Source: Thalassobacillus sp. CUG 92003 (GTDB lineage Bacteria; Bacillota; Bacilli; Bacillales; Halobacillaceae). From it: a DNA stretch of 64,000 bases. The notes beneath the pieces are model-generated. The model was not told the DNA's origin, ran no database searches, and saw only the letters and a list, made by a program, of their open reading frames with translations. Location of the stretch: positions 248,001-312,000 of the forward strand of contig NZ_JABLSJ010000003.1 of NCBI RefSeq assembly GCF_013618635.1, given 5' to 3'. Of this stretch, positions 1-7,473 are shown piece by piece. The translations under genes were made by a program, and so were the position numbers. Each line of letters opens with the position of its first letter. The first letter of the stretch is position 1.

Positions 1-2
1 TA

Positions 3-92
3 TTGACTATCGTGGTGAGCTTGCTGACAGCACCACCATCTGCAGAAGTCCAAATGGAAGTCGACCGTTATCACACTAACGTAGAGGCATAA
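3..92 (+). CDS. Sodium:solute symporter, C-terminal tail (partial)
   Basis: Only the last 29 codons are inside the window. The frame reads a hydrophobic stretch (LTIVVSLLTAPPS) followed by a short charged tail and TAA, which resembles the last membrane helix and cytoplasmic tail of PutP/SSS-family symporters, where a VVSLLT-PP pattern is common. The next gene starts 12 bases downstream, so the two are probably cotranscribed. The assignment rests on a very short stretch and could be another transporter. Confidence 0.5.
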   Translation: MTIVVSLLTAPPSAEVQMEVDRYHTNVEA

Positions 93-104
93 GAAGGTGA
101 CAAA

Positions 105-671
105 ATGAATGTACGTGTTTTAGGAGAAGAACATGTAGCCGAAAAAGATCTGCCAGGGCACATGTATAAAAGTTTAAAACCATCGTTAAAATGGAAGCCT
201 CAGGTGAATCAAGAGCTCCTGGGGCAAGGTATGATAAAACGACAGAAAGTCTATCACCCTATGTGGATCGTCAAATTACTGGTCATAGCAGAGAGAAAAC
301 CTTTTCCACCCCGAACTCGACCGAATATGGTCTTTGTCGATGCCATCTCCGGTTATCGCGGATTGTTCCCTAGTGTGCCGCCGATACTCTCGCAAGACGT
401 CTCTCAGGCAAACGTGAAACAAGCCGCCATTACCAAACAGGAGCTGTTGAACAAATATGTCATCGATGTTCAGGAGAAACAAATCAATCGCAGCTATGTA
501 TTAAAAAAACCGCGATATGAGGTGAAGTCAGCAGAACTCGTTTACTTACCCTTATGGGAAGCACACGTGGAAACGGACGCGTTGACCCAAACGTTTGTCA
601 TCAATGCCAATACAGGAGAATCGGAGAATTTGTTAAAATCGTTATGGTCATCCAGGGAATGGCAACTCTAA
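105..671 (+). CDS. Hypothetical protein downstream of a symporter gene
   Basis: The 188-residue product is not recognised. It has no signal peptide and no clear membrane segment. The C-terminal half has paired beta-strand-like stretches ending in VINANTGES, and the middle has VDAISGYRG; these loosely recall the strand-turn pattern of PepSY-like domains, but this is only a resemblance. An AAGAAGGTGA ribosome binding site lies 4 bases before the ATG. The gene immediately follows the symporter tail, so a role linked to that transporter is a reasonable inference, not a demonstrated one. Confidence 0.7.
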   Translation: MNVRVLGEEHVAEKDLPGHMYKSLKPSLKWKPQVNQELLGQGMIKRQKVYHPMWIVKLLVIAERKPFPPRTRPNMVFVDAISGYRGLFPSVPPILSQDVSQANVKQAAITKQELLNKYVIDVQEKQINRSYVLKKPRYEVKSAELVYLPLWEAHVETDALTQTFVINANTGESENLLKSLWSSREWQL

Positions 672-720
672 TGCATGAAAAATACGCCCCGGGGCTTAGA
701 TGATAATATATCCAGAGCCG

Positions 721-749
721 TTATTTATTTCTCACACCAGGACTATAAT
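721..749 (+). promoter_or_regulatory. Possible sigma-A promoter for the LiaF-like gene
   Basis: A perfect TATAAT lies at 744-749, about 30 bases before the start codon. The matching -35 (TTATTT at 721-726, spacer 17) is weak, so only the -10 element is well supported. Confidence 0.35.
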
Positions 750-778
750 GGACATAGCTAAGTAAAGGGGCGATGTTC

Positions 779-1513
779 ATGAAAAAGTGGAGTTTGTTTG
801 CCGTCGCAATAGGGAGCGCCATCATTCTATTAATTGCCGGTTATCAAATGGTCCAAGTGGCAGAAGGAAAAAGCAAAAAAGAAACGGTTGAACGAGATGA
901 GGCGGAATCCTTATCGGTCGAACTTGATATGGGAGTGGGGAGTCTAAATGTGGAGCCAGGTTCAAACGAATGGCTAGTCGGGCAATTCGATTACAGGCAT
1001 TCCAGGCAAAAACCTGTGGTCTCATACAAACAGACAGGCTCCGAAGGCCATATCGATATTAGTGAGCAGCGACGTTGGTTCGATTTTAACGTTCTCGGGT
1101 TCTTCCGCAAAGGAAAAAGTGAATGGAATGTAAAGCTGAATGATGAAACCCCGACTGCACTTAATGTTGATACTGGCGTGTCCGATTCCCACCTGAATTT
1201 ACGCGGATTATACCTGACCGACTTGGACGTCGATACTGGTGTAGGCGATGTCACGTTAGATTTATCTGGAGAACGACAGGAAAGCTTTGACGTCAAAATC
1301 GATTCTGGAGTCGGCGATACGAAGATAGCGCTCCCTGAGGAAATCGGCGTCAAATTAAAAGTCGATAAAGGGGTAGGAGCGTTGCATATCGAAGATTTCA
1401 TCACCCAAGGCGGCAACACGTATGTCAACGAAGCCTACGAAAATGGAGCGGCGATCACCATTGAGATGGATGTAGACATGGGAGTTGGCGACATTACAGT
1501 GGTAGCAAACTAA
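779..1513 (+). CDS. Membrane-anchored LiaF/toast-rack-like repeat protein
   Basis: The 244-residue product has one N-terminal membrane helix (about residues 5-26) and then an extracytoplasmic part made of repeated beta-strand units. The core D-x-GVGD or close variants recurs at least six times (DMGVGS, DTGVSD, DTGVGD, DSGVGD, DKGVGA, DMGVGD). This pattern is typical of the DUF2154/DUF4097 'toast-rack' proteins related to LiaF, which act in cell-envelope stress sensing. An ATG six bases upstream (773) is too close to the AAAGGGG ribosome binding site, so the ATG at 779 was chosen. The exact role is unknown. Confidence 0.75.
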   Translation: MKKWSLFAVAIGSAIILLIAGYQMVQVAEGKSKKETVERDEAESLSVELDMGVGSLNVEPGSNEWLVGQFDYRHSRQKPVVSYKQTGSEGHIDISEQRRWFDFNVLGFFRKGKSEWNVKLNDETPTALNVDTGVSDSHLNLRGLYLTDLDVDTGVGDVTLDLSGERQESFDVKIDSGVGDTKIALPEEIGVKLKVDKGVGALHIEDFITQGGNTYVNEAYENGAAITIEMDVDMGVGDITVVAN

Positions 1514-1517
1514 GCCA

Positions 1518-1555
1518 TTAACCGGGAGCTGCCCAATTTGATAGCTCCCGGTTAA
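1518..1555. terminator. Hairpin between convergent genes
   Basis: A perfect 13-bp stem (TTAACCGGGAGCT pairing with AGCTCCCGGTTAA) with a 12-base loop lies between the LiaF-like gene and the convergent small membrane gene. No strong T-run follows on either strand, so it is a probable but not classical bidirectional terminator. Confidence 0.55.
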
Positions 1556-1565
1556 ATTCAAGGAG

Positions 1566-1754
1566 CTAGTCTTCACCTTTTTTCAGCAATCTTTTTAAGC
1601 TGGGCGCAATAAGTACTCCTATCAGGCCTGCCACACTCATGATAACGATTTGTCCCCAGTCCACGGGTTCATTTCGCCATAAACTTATGGCAAATACCGC
1701 AACAACCACGCCAAACACCCAAGCTATCCAAAATTTCACGACGCTTTTCGCCAT
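1566..1754 (-). CDS. Small two-helix membrane protein
   Basis: The 62-residue protein has two hydrophobic segments (about residues 6-25 and 34-50) separated by a short polar loop, and a basic C-terminus (KRLLKKGED). A GGGGG ribosome binding site lies about 8 bases before the ATG. The family was not recognised. It stands alone between a convergent gene and the HNH gene; function unknown. Confidence 0.65.
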   Translation of the reverse strand: MAKSVVKFWIAWVFGVVVAVFAISLWRNEPVDWGQIVIMSVAGLIGVLIAPSLKRLLKKGED

Positions 1755-1852
1755 CTGTATACCCCCTATATTTAAGACTTTTCAATCACCTAAAAACGCT
1801 TGGAATCTAAAGACCCAAGCGTCCACTTACTACCAAGCACATCATTGTTTCA

Positions 1853-2845
1853 CTATCTAGGCACCCAAATGTCCTCATACCCGTTCTGTATCGAATAATC
1901 ATAAAGGTGAATCATTTTTTCTTTCTTATACGTTGCCAATTCGCTTTCTTGTTGCACAAGTTCAGGCTGATTAATCATCCTTTCATTTCGATCCACGACC
2001 TCATCTAAATAGCTCCGCACAGCTAACTTATCATTTTTTGATGTATTACATGCGCTGCAGGTAATGACCAGATTCCAAATGTGATCAGATTGAACGAATG
2101 ACCATGGGATAAAATGATCCACATGTGTTTGCATGTTGGTTTTATGAAGTGATTTCCCGCAATAAAAACAATTATCCTCGAAATAGTGTAATAAAACCTT
2201 TTCAAATGGTTTGAGAGTGGAGCGTTTTGCGATGCTTTCCACTTTATTCAATAAGTATTGAATATGAGGACCTTCATTTAATTGCTCAATCATCTTGGCC
2301 ATGTGATGATTGACTAAGTCGATCAATAAGCGTTGATATTTTCTCATGAACGTTAACACAGCACCATTATACTTGAATTGTTCGGTCTTATGATCAAAAG
2401 CATAAAATGCTCCCTGGGTATCGCCGTACAGCGCGCCGAATACATTTGTTTTCATAACCGCTTTAATACGCCTTGTGGCCGCAAGCTGAATGGTCGTATC
2501 TAATTTATCAAACGGCATTTCTTGTGGGATGTTATAGGAATGATAGATGTCATTTAATTGATTAACGACAGCTGAACCTCTCGTTCCTTGTTCAAGCTCG
2601 TGATGAATGACCAAATTCCAATAGATTTTCGTAAACGAGTAAGCCAATTGATCATACGTGACTTCTGCTTCTTCGTCCACCTGATAAAGGTTTTCGATCA
2701 TCGCTTTCAAAAGGCCGAACTTATACGTTGCAGATTTCTTTGATTTTGTAGTCAACACAATGGTAAAGGTACGCCAAATTTCTTCTTCCGTTAAATAAAG
2801 CGCCCTTAACTCTCCCACGCGTAATTTATGGCTCATCTCAAGCAC
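1853..2845 (-). CDS. HNH-domain endonuclease-like protein
   Basis: The 330-residue protein carries an HNH nuclease module about two thirds along: a CxxC zinc pair (CFYCG), then HVDHFIPWSF, a DHIWNLV stretch with the central Asn, and a second CxxC (CSAC) followed by NTSKND. This is the complete zinc-finger HNH arrangement. The N-terminal ~220 residues are helical and not recognised. Start is GTG at 2845 (GAGGG site 7 bases upstream) or ATG at 2836. It follows the MazG-like gene by 15 bases, so both are one transcript. A role in DNA restriction or phage defence is possible but not shown. Confidence 0.85.
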   Translation of the reverse strand: MLEMSHKLRVGELRALYLTEEEIWRTFTIVLTTKSKKSATYKFGLLKAMIENLYQVDEEAEVTYDQLAYSFTKIYWNLVIHHELEQGTRGSAVVNQLNDIYHSYNIPQEMPFDKLDTTIQLAATRRIKAVMKTNVFGALYGDTQGAFYAFDHKTEQFKYNGAVLTFMRKYQRLLIDLVNHHMAKMIEQLNEGPHIQYLLNKVESIAKRSTLKPFEKVLLHYFEDNCFYCGKSLHKTNMQTHVDHFIPWSFVQSDHIWNLVITCSACNTSKNDKLAVRSYLDEVVDRNERMINQPELVQQESELATYKKEKMIHLYDYSIQNGYEDIWVPR

Positions 2846-2860
2846 CCCATTAACCCTCTA

Positions 2861-3184
2861 TCAATCGTCCACATTCACCAAGAAAACCTTTTCATAAAAT
2901 GAGCCCCGTTGTTCGGCTTTCTGTCTACGCATGTCCTCCAGTTTTTCTATGGACCCTCCATGCACGTCAGATAACACATGGATTAATTCCAATAAATCAG
3001 CCAATTCTTCTAAGGCATCTTGATCATGATCCGTATTTTGGTATTCGTTTAATTCTTCTTGCAGCTTTGTTTGCAGCGAATTTATGTAGTCATTTTTTTC
3101 GAGCGTCCGCGTTTCACACTCTTTCCCTGTGCTCCTGATAATGTCAGGTATGCGATCACGAACGAGCTTATTATAGTTGGGCAA
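2861..3184 (-). CDS. MazG-like NTP pyrophosphohydrolase (COG4997 type)
   Basis: The 107-residue protein starts with the N-Y-N-K-L-V-R-D-R-I-P pattern typical of the COG4997 group of all-alpha NTP pyrophosphatases. The metal-binding signature EExxE (LQEELNEY) followed by ExxD (EELADLLE) is intact. Such enzymes hydrolyse non-canonical or excess nucleoside triphosphates. The start is TTG, 8 bases after a strong AGGAGG. It is the first gene of a two-gene unit with the HNH protein, a pairing that may be functional. Confidence 0.85.
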   Translation of the reverse strand: MPNYNKLVRDRIPDIIRSTGKECETRTLEKNDYINSLQTKLQEELNEYQNTDHDQDALEELADLLELIHVLSDVHGGSIEKLEDMRRQKAEQRGSFYEKVFLVNVDD

Positions 3185-3225
3185 ATAAAAGACCTCCTAT
3201 TACATTCATAACTTATCCGGTAACG

Positions 3226-3445
3226 TATAAGAATTGAATTTCACAAGAAAGGTCATTGGGATTCTCATTTAGGACGAATGCTTGGAAAGTACGGTTATCA
3301 CAATGAGGCAGGATGACAGGCCTAACCCTGTTGCTCGAAACTTTATATATCCAAGGAAGCGTGACTGACCTAATGAGAATCCACCATGCCTTTCACATCA
3401 TGCATACCTGTCCCCCTATTTTATGAATAAAGGGCTTTTCTTTTT
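3226..3445 (+). ncRNA. Candidate structured RNA with long inverted repeat and terminator
   Basis: This 380-base gene-free stretch holds nested complementary segments: GGATTCTCATTTAGG (3259-3273) pairs with CCTAATGAGAATCC (3369-3382) with one bulge, CTTGGAAAGT (3281-3290) pairs in parts with ACTTT and TCCAAG further in, and ACAGG/CCTGT forms an apical hairpin near 3314-3329. Downstream, a CCCTATT...AATAAAGGG hairpin (3414-3434) is followed by TTTTCTTTTT. A weak -10 (TATAAG) lies at 3226. No known riboswitch was recognised; a decayed miniature inverted-repeat element is the alternative. Confidence 0.3.
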
Positions 3446-3566
3446 AGGAGAATGGGATGGAAATGACAATGCGCTATTCTACCCAATGAATGATCATCGC
3501 AGACGTAAATCGCATAAACAGTTCCTTCATGCCCTCTATCATTTTTGATGATACGAGCATGTGAAC

Positions 3567-4325
3567 TTATCTTCCCATCCATCCTCCATCAACCGTTAAG
3601 ATATGTCCATTTACATAATTAGAAGCGTCCGAAGCCAAAAATACGACACTGCCTTTGAAATCGTCCGGTATCCCCCAACGAGAAGCCGGGATACGTTCTA
3701 AAATTTGCCGACTTCGGGTGTCATCGTTGATGAGAGCAGTGTTCATATCCGTAGCAATGTAGCCTGGGGCAATCGCATTGACGTTCACATTGTGCTGAGC
3801 CCACTCATTCGATAAAGCCTTCGTTAATTGACCGACGGCGCCTTTCGCAGCAGCATAAGCAGGGACAGTGAGCCCTCCTTGAAACGTAAGTAAAGATCCC
3901 ATGTTGATGATCTTGCCCTGTTGTTGTTCCACCATATAGCGACCAGCCTGCTGGCAAAGGGTCCACACAGCTTTCAAATTGACATTGATGACATCATCCC
4001 AATCTTCTTCAGGAAAATCGACGGATGGTGAGCGACGCTGGATGCCTCCGTTATTAACCAAAATATCGATTCGATTAAACTGCTCGACAACGGAAGGGAT
4101 ACACGTTTTTAATTCCTCACTATCTTCCAAATGACACGGAATGATTTCACATTTTCTCCCCAGAGCCTCGATCTCTTTTTTTACCTCTTCATCTGAGGAC
4201 CGCTGCAGCAAAGCGACATCCGCACCGGCTTCTGCCAGAGACAGAGCAAACGCACGGCCAATTCCTCTGTTCGGACCTGTAATTGCGGCTACCTTACCTT
4301 CTAAGTTAAACGAGTCTAGTATCAC
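3567..4325 (-). CDS. kduD: 2-dehydro-3-deoxy-D-gluconate 5-dehydrogenase-like SDR
   Basis: The 252-residue protein is a classical short-chain dehydrogenase: a Rossmann glycine motif (TGPNRGIG), NNGG near residue 90, the catalytic Ser and YxxxK (YAAAK), and a C-terminal VDGGW. The stretches ILVNNGGIQRRSP and ILERIPASRWG match the KduD subgroup, which interconverts 2-keto-3-deoxygluconate and 2,5-diketo-3-deoxygluconate in uronate breakdown. GTG start, with AAGGAGGG 7 bases upstream. No kduI or pectin genes are adjacent, so the in vivo substrate is uncertain; the kdgT homologue of the window lies 40 kb away. Confidence 0.8.
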   Translation of the reverse strand: MILDSFNLEGKVAAITGPNRGIGRAFALSLAEAGADVALLQRSSDEEVKKEIEALGRKCEIIPCHLEDSEELKTCIPSVVEQFNRIDILVNNGGIQRRSPSVDFPEEDWDDVINVNLKAVWTLCQQAGRYMVEQQQGKIINMGSLLTFQGGLTVPAYAAAKGAVGQLTKALSNEWAQHNVNVNAIAPGYIATDMNTALINDDTRSRQILERIPASRWGIPDDFKGSVVFLASDASNYVNGHILTVDGGWMGR

Positions 4326-4531
4326 GTTATACCCTCCTTGAATTATTCCACTATTGCCTTTTTCGATATTGATAGCTTCGAGTCTTATGTTACCACTTAA
4401 AAGAGGCTTTCGTATATGAGTAATGGAGGTGATGTTGGTCAGAATCCCCTACTTAGTTCTGCCTTTCAGAGGGTAATGAAATAACCACGCATCATCTTGA
4501 TTTCACATTTGCAATGCTCAATAGATAAAAC

Positions 4532-4564
4532 AAAAAAGACAATCCACCTTAAAGGTAAATTGTC
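4532..4564 (-). terminator. Rho-independent terminator of the NAD(P)-binding oxidoreductase gene
   Basis: On the minus strand a hairpin with GACAAT/ATTGTC arms and an inner ACCT/AGGT stem is followed by six T's, 23 bases past the stop codon of the downstream-ending gene. Confidence 0.8.
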
Positions 4565-4586
4565 TACCTTAATTTGTCACTACACC

Positions 4587-5237
4587 CTAGAGCGAGTCGA
4601 TTGCTTTCATAATATCTTTCGTTCCGTTCACCACTTGAAATTCCTTCCCGATCGTTGCCTGATTTTCCAAAGTAGCCACAATAACTGAGGCGACATCCTC
4701 TCTTGGAATCTCATTTCGTTCTACCTCAACAGCTGCTTCAACTTGGCCAGTTCCTTGATCATTCGTAAGACGGCCGGGATGGATAATCGTATAATTTAAA
4801 TCAGTCGCTTTCAACCACTCATCCGCATAATGCTTGGCTGCAACGTATGGTGCAAAGGACGAAGAAGCTGACTGGATGGCTTGACGACGCGTATCAAACG
4901 AACTAATCATAACAAATCTATTTACACCAGCGGCTTTGGCAGCTTCAATCATTTTCACAGCGCCATCCAAATCAATTAAAACCGTTTTATCAGGACCTGT
5001 GTGGGGACCTGAACCTGCGGTGAAGACGACAGCATCCACACCTTCAGCTGCTTTTTCAATCGTCTCGATATCGTCTTCGAGATCAACCACAACCGTTTCC
5101 GCACCCAATTCTTCAAAAAAGGAAGCTTGCTCCTGCTTACGAATCATCGCTCTTGCCTGCAAACTGTCATATTCCTGAATAAATGACACGAGATGTTTGC
5201 CTATTTGACCATTCGCACCAACCACTAGAATTTTCAT
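4587..5237 (-). CDS. NAD(P)H-binding atypical SDR (YhfK/YwnB-like)
   Basis: The 216-residue protein begins MKILVVGANGQIGKHL, an atypical short-chain dehydrogenase/NmrA-type nucleotide-binding motif (GxxGxxG). It continues with a VVFTAGSG strand and the YVAAKHYADEWL helix that carries the Tyr/Lys pair. Length and pattern match Bacillus YhfK-like proteins of unknown substrate. The ATG at 5237 was chosen over an upstream start because it gives the canonical N-terminus and has a GGTGGAG site. Monocistronic, with its own terminator. Confidence 0.8.
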   Translation of the reverse strand: MKILVVGANGQIGKHLVSFIQEYDSLQARAMIRKQEQASFFEELGAETVVVDLEDDIETIEKAAEGVDAVVFTAGSGPHTGPDKTVLIDLDGAVKMIEAAKAAGVNRFVMISSFDTRRQAIQSASSSFAPYVAAKHYADEWLKATDLNYTIIHPGRLTNDQGTGQVEAAVEVERNEIPREDVASVIVATLENQATIGKEFQVVNGTKDIMKAIDSL

Positions 5238-5349
5238 GTTCTCCACCCTTCCACGATAAAAATTTAATACCACTTATTTATTATCGTAAACAGGATGAAG
5301 GGTAATGTCTACTTCCACGTGTTGAGAGGTCATCTTTCGCATGAGAATG

Positions 5350-6069
5350 TCATTCCTCCAGCGGAATCAACTTCACTCTAGCTTCCGTCTCCATGATATC
5401 TCCGTCAGCCGTCCAAAACACATATTCAGTCTCGCCGAAACTACCGTCCCCGAGAATGGTATTCACATCAGCCAGCCCCGAATCCCCATTAAAAATGACA
5501 AAATTGCTCCCTTCACCAACAGGGACAGCTTTATACCTACCCGCCGGGAAATCAGCTCCAACTAAGTATTGCCCAGCAGAAAACGTTTTAGGTTCTTCCT
5601 TTTTCTCCAAAACGATATTTGTTAACTTGTCTATTTCCTTCTCTAACTTGGATACTTTTTTATTCTTATCTTTAATTTTCGCATCGAACGCGTCTATCTC
5701 TTCTTGAAAAACAGTGAGCTCTTCTTCCGCTTCATCCCGGTTTTCAATAACCGCTATGGCCTCGTCATAAGCTTCTTTTTCCTGCTCATATTCCTCATTT
5801 ACTTCATCAAGCTTTTGCATCGTCTCAACTATCTCATTCTCGTAGTCATCCTTCTTCGCTTCCTTTTCTTCTACCTACTGTTCGATTTTATCTTTCTTCT
5901 CCTCAGCTTCGCTTATCTTTGTGATGAGGTTGTTATACGTGATTTTAGACTCCTCAAATTCAAATTTAGCTGTTTTATTACCTACAACAAACAAGAGTAA
6001 GGCGAACAGAAGAACTGCCAGACCAAGTGCTGTGTACTTAACCGTTTTAGATTTGATAAATGTTTTCAC
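5350..6069 (-). pseudogene. Coiled-coil membrane protein interrupted by an in-frame amber codon
   Basis: One continuous minus-strand frame from ATG 6069 to the stop at 5350 would encode 239 residues but contains TAG at 5877-5875 (codon 65). The first part has a cytoplasmic N-terminus, one membrane helix (about residues 12-29) and the start of a charged coiled coil. The frame resumes directly after the TAG with VEEKEAKKDDYENE and the coiled coil continues to about residue 160. It ends in a beta domain with GQYLVGADFPAGRY, a motif seen in many Firmicute surface proteins. Either a nonsense mutation, a sequencing error, or readthrough. Confidence 0.75.
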
Positions 6070-6154
6070 AAATTCCCCCCTTTTTTGTAAAGAGCTGAAG
6101 ATTTGTAATTATATTCCATACAATGGCGATTAATACTGTGAATGTTCCGAAAAC

Positions 6155-6180
6155 AAAAAAAGCACTCCTCCAGGAATGCT
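6155..6180 (-). terminator. Terminator after the small membrane-protein gene
   Basis: On the minus strand AGCATTCC-TGGA-GGAGTGCT forms a short stem (one mismatch) followed by TTTTTT. It lies 80 bases past the stop of the 54-residue gene. Confidence 0.7.
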
Positions 6181-6261
6181 CTAGTTGATCGTATAACCCT
6201 ACTCTCTAAACGTTTACTCATCAGTTCTCTTATCTCATTCCACCTTCCTGAATATGTATGC

Positions 6262-6426
6262 TTATCTAATATGCTCACCTTTAATAATCACTTTGAGCAA
6301 TGACTTCATTTCCTCATGATCAGCCTGCTGCTTTTTCAACACATTTTCAACATGTCCCACTTTTATTACAAGATAAATCAGCATCACGAATGAAATAACG
6401 AACAACATTGTCCCCATAAACTCCAT
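6262..6426 (-). CDS. Small single-helix membrane protein
   Basis: This 54-codon gene encodes MEFMGTMLFVISFVMLIYL..., one membrane helix (about residues 5-22) followed by a basic and then amphipathic, coiled-coil-like tail (HVENVLKKQQADHEEMKSLL). An AAGGGAG site precedes it; the second ATG (6417) has better spacing, so the protein may be 51 residues. Its own terminator lies downstream. Function unknown; such short helix-plus-coil proteins are often regulators or partners of larger membrane proteins. Confidence 0.65.
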   Translation of the reverse strand: MEFMGTMLFVISFVMLIYLVIKVGHVENVLKKQQADHEEMKSLLKVIIKGEHIR

Positions 6427-6507
6427 TCTCCCTTCTTTTTCATAATTACTTTATATCGCACTTACTCGACCATTTAACGTTCACACCACACTTCGTTACA
6501 CTTGGAG

Positions 6508-6529
6508 ATGTTATGATATGATATAACAT
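6508..6529 (+). promoter_or_regulatory. Inverted repeat upstream of the GntR gene
   Basis: ATGTTAT (6508-6514) and ATAACAT (6523-6529) are perfect complements separated by eight bases. The same half-sites recur in front of the next gene (7371-7377 and 7396-7402), which suggests a GntR operator. Confidence 0.55.
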
Positions 6530-6666
6530 ATACTAACAAGATTGACCAAAGAAACGTAATAAGAAATCCAAACATAATCGACAAACCTACCTTTATCGAT
6601 TCACTCTTACTATTAATAGTTGTAACACTGCCACAAGGCATTTTTTTTACTAAATGAGGTGACTAA

Positions 6667-7374
6667 ATGACCAAACAAAGAAAATTACCATTATATGTGC
6701 AAATTAAAAACAAACTGGTCACGAATATCAAAGAAGGCGTGTGGCAACCCGGAGAAGCCATTCCCTCTGAGAGCCAGCTAATCGAACAATATAATGTCAG
6801 CCGCACGACAATTAGGCAGGCGATTCAGGACCTTGCCCAAAAAAATGTGTTAGAAACACGACGCGGCGCCCCCACACGCGTTCGAAATGAACCACAAATC
6901 GAGTTGGGGAATCCAGGAATCATTCACCATGAACTAGGAACAGACTTCGACGTAAAAGTGTTACGTGCTGAAACACTGAAGGAGCACTACTATGCAAGCT
7001 ACCAGCTGCAGTTAGAAGAAAATGAGGACGTTTATTTAATAGAACGGCTGCGGATTGCAGATAATAAACCGATTGCTTTTCAACGTATGTTCGTCCCGCT
7101 TCCGATTGGTGAAAAAGTTACCACATTCTCGGCTGAGGCATTTGATATTTTCCCAAAATTAGGCGAACACAATATCCACCACACGAATATCAGAGAACTC
7201 GTATCCGCCTCCAATGCGACTCAATACGAAGCTGATTTGTTAGGCATTATTCCAGGCGGAGCATTAATCGATATTGAACGCACGACACTCGGCATCGATA
7301 GCCAGCCCATCGAATATAGCCGTACCAGGTACCTTCCTGAATTCTTTCATTATCGAGTAGAAATCGGGAAATAA
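6667..7374 (+). CDS. GntR/HutC-family regulator with UTRA domain
   Basis: The 235-residue protein has an N-terminal GntR winged helix (LPLYVQIKNKL ... GEAIPSESQLIEQYNVSRTTIRQAIQDL, residues 7-60) and a C-terminal UTRA ligand-binding domain ending with the usual IEYSRTRYLPEFFHYRVEI. HutC-type regulators repress catabolic genes until a small metabolite binds. A GAGGTGA site precedes the ATG. The next gene, the DddP-like enzyme, is on the same strand 99 bases on and shares operator half-sites, so it is the probable target. Confidence 0.9.
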   Translation: MTKQRKLPLYVQIKNKLVTNIKEGVWQPGEAIPSESQLIEQYNVSRTTIRQAIQDLAQKNVLETRRGAPTRVRNEPQIELGNPGIIHHELGTDFDVKVLRAETLKEHYYASYQLQLEENEDVYLIERLRIADNKPIAFQRMFVPLPIGEKVTTFSAEAFDIFPKLGEHNIHHTNIRELVSASNATQYEADLLGIIPGGALIDIERTTLGIDSQPIEYSRTRYLPEFFHYRVEIGK

Positions 7375-7405
7375 CATGTTGCCATAAGTTTAATCATGTT
7401 ATAAT
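7371..7405 (+). promoter_or_regulatory. Promoter and operator of the DddP-like gene
   Basis: ATAACATG (7371-7378) and CATGTTAT (7395-7402) form a perfect inverted repeat around a possible TTGCCA (7379-7384) and overlapping TATAAT (7400-7405). The spacer of 15 is short. Operator overlap with the -10 element fits repression by the neighbouring GntR protein. Confidence 0.5.
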
Positions 7406-7473
7406 ATGTTTATTGAAGTATAAAAGTGACGTAACATCCAATAGCATTAACGTTAATTTTGGGAGGAGAAGAT

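Noticed and set aside
6066-6278. 70-codon minus-strand frame
   Set aside because: It runs through a clear terminator hairpin and T-run, has no ribosome binding site and overlaps the end of the better supported 54-codon gene.
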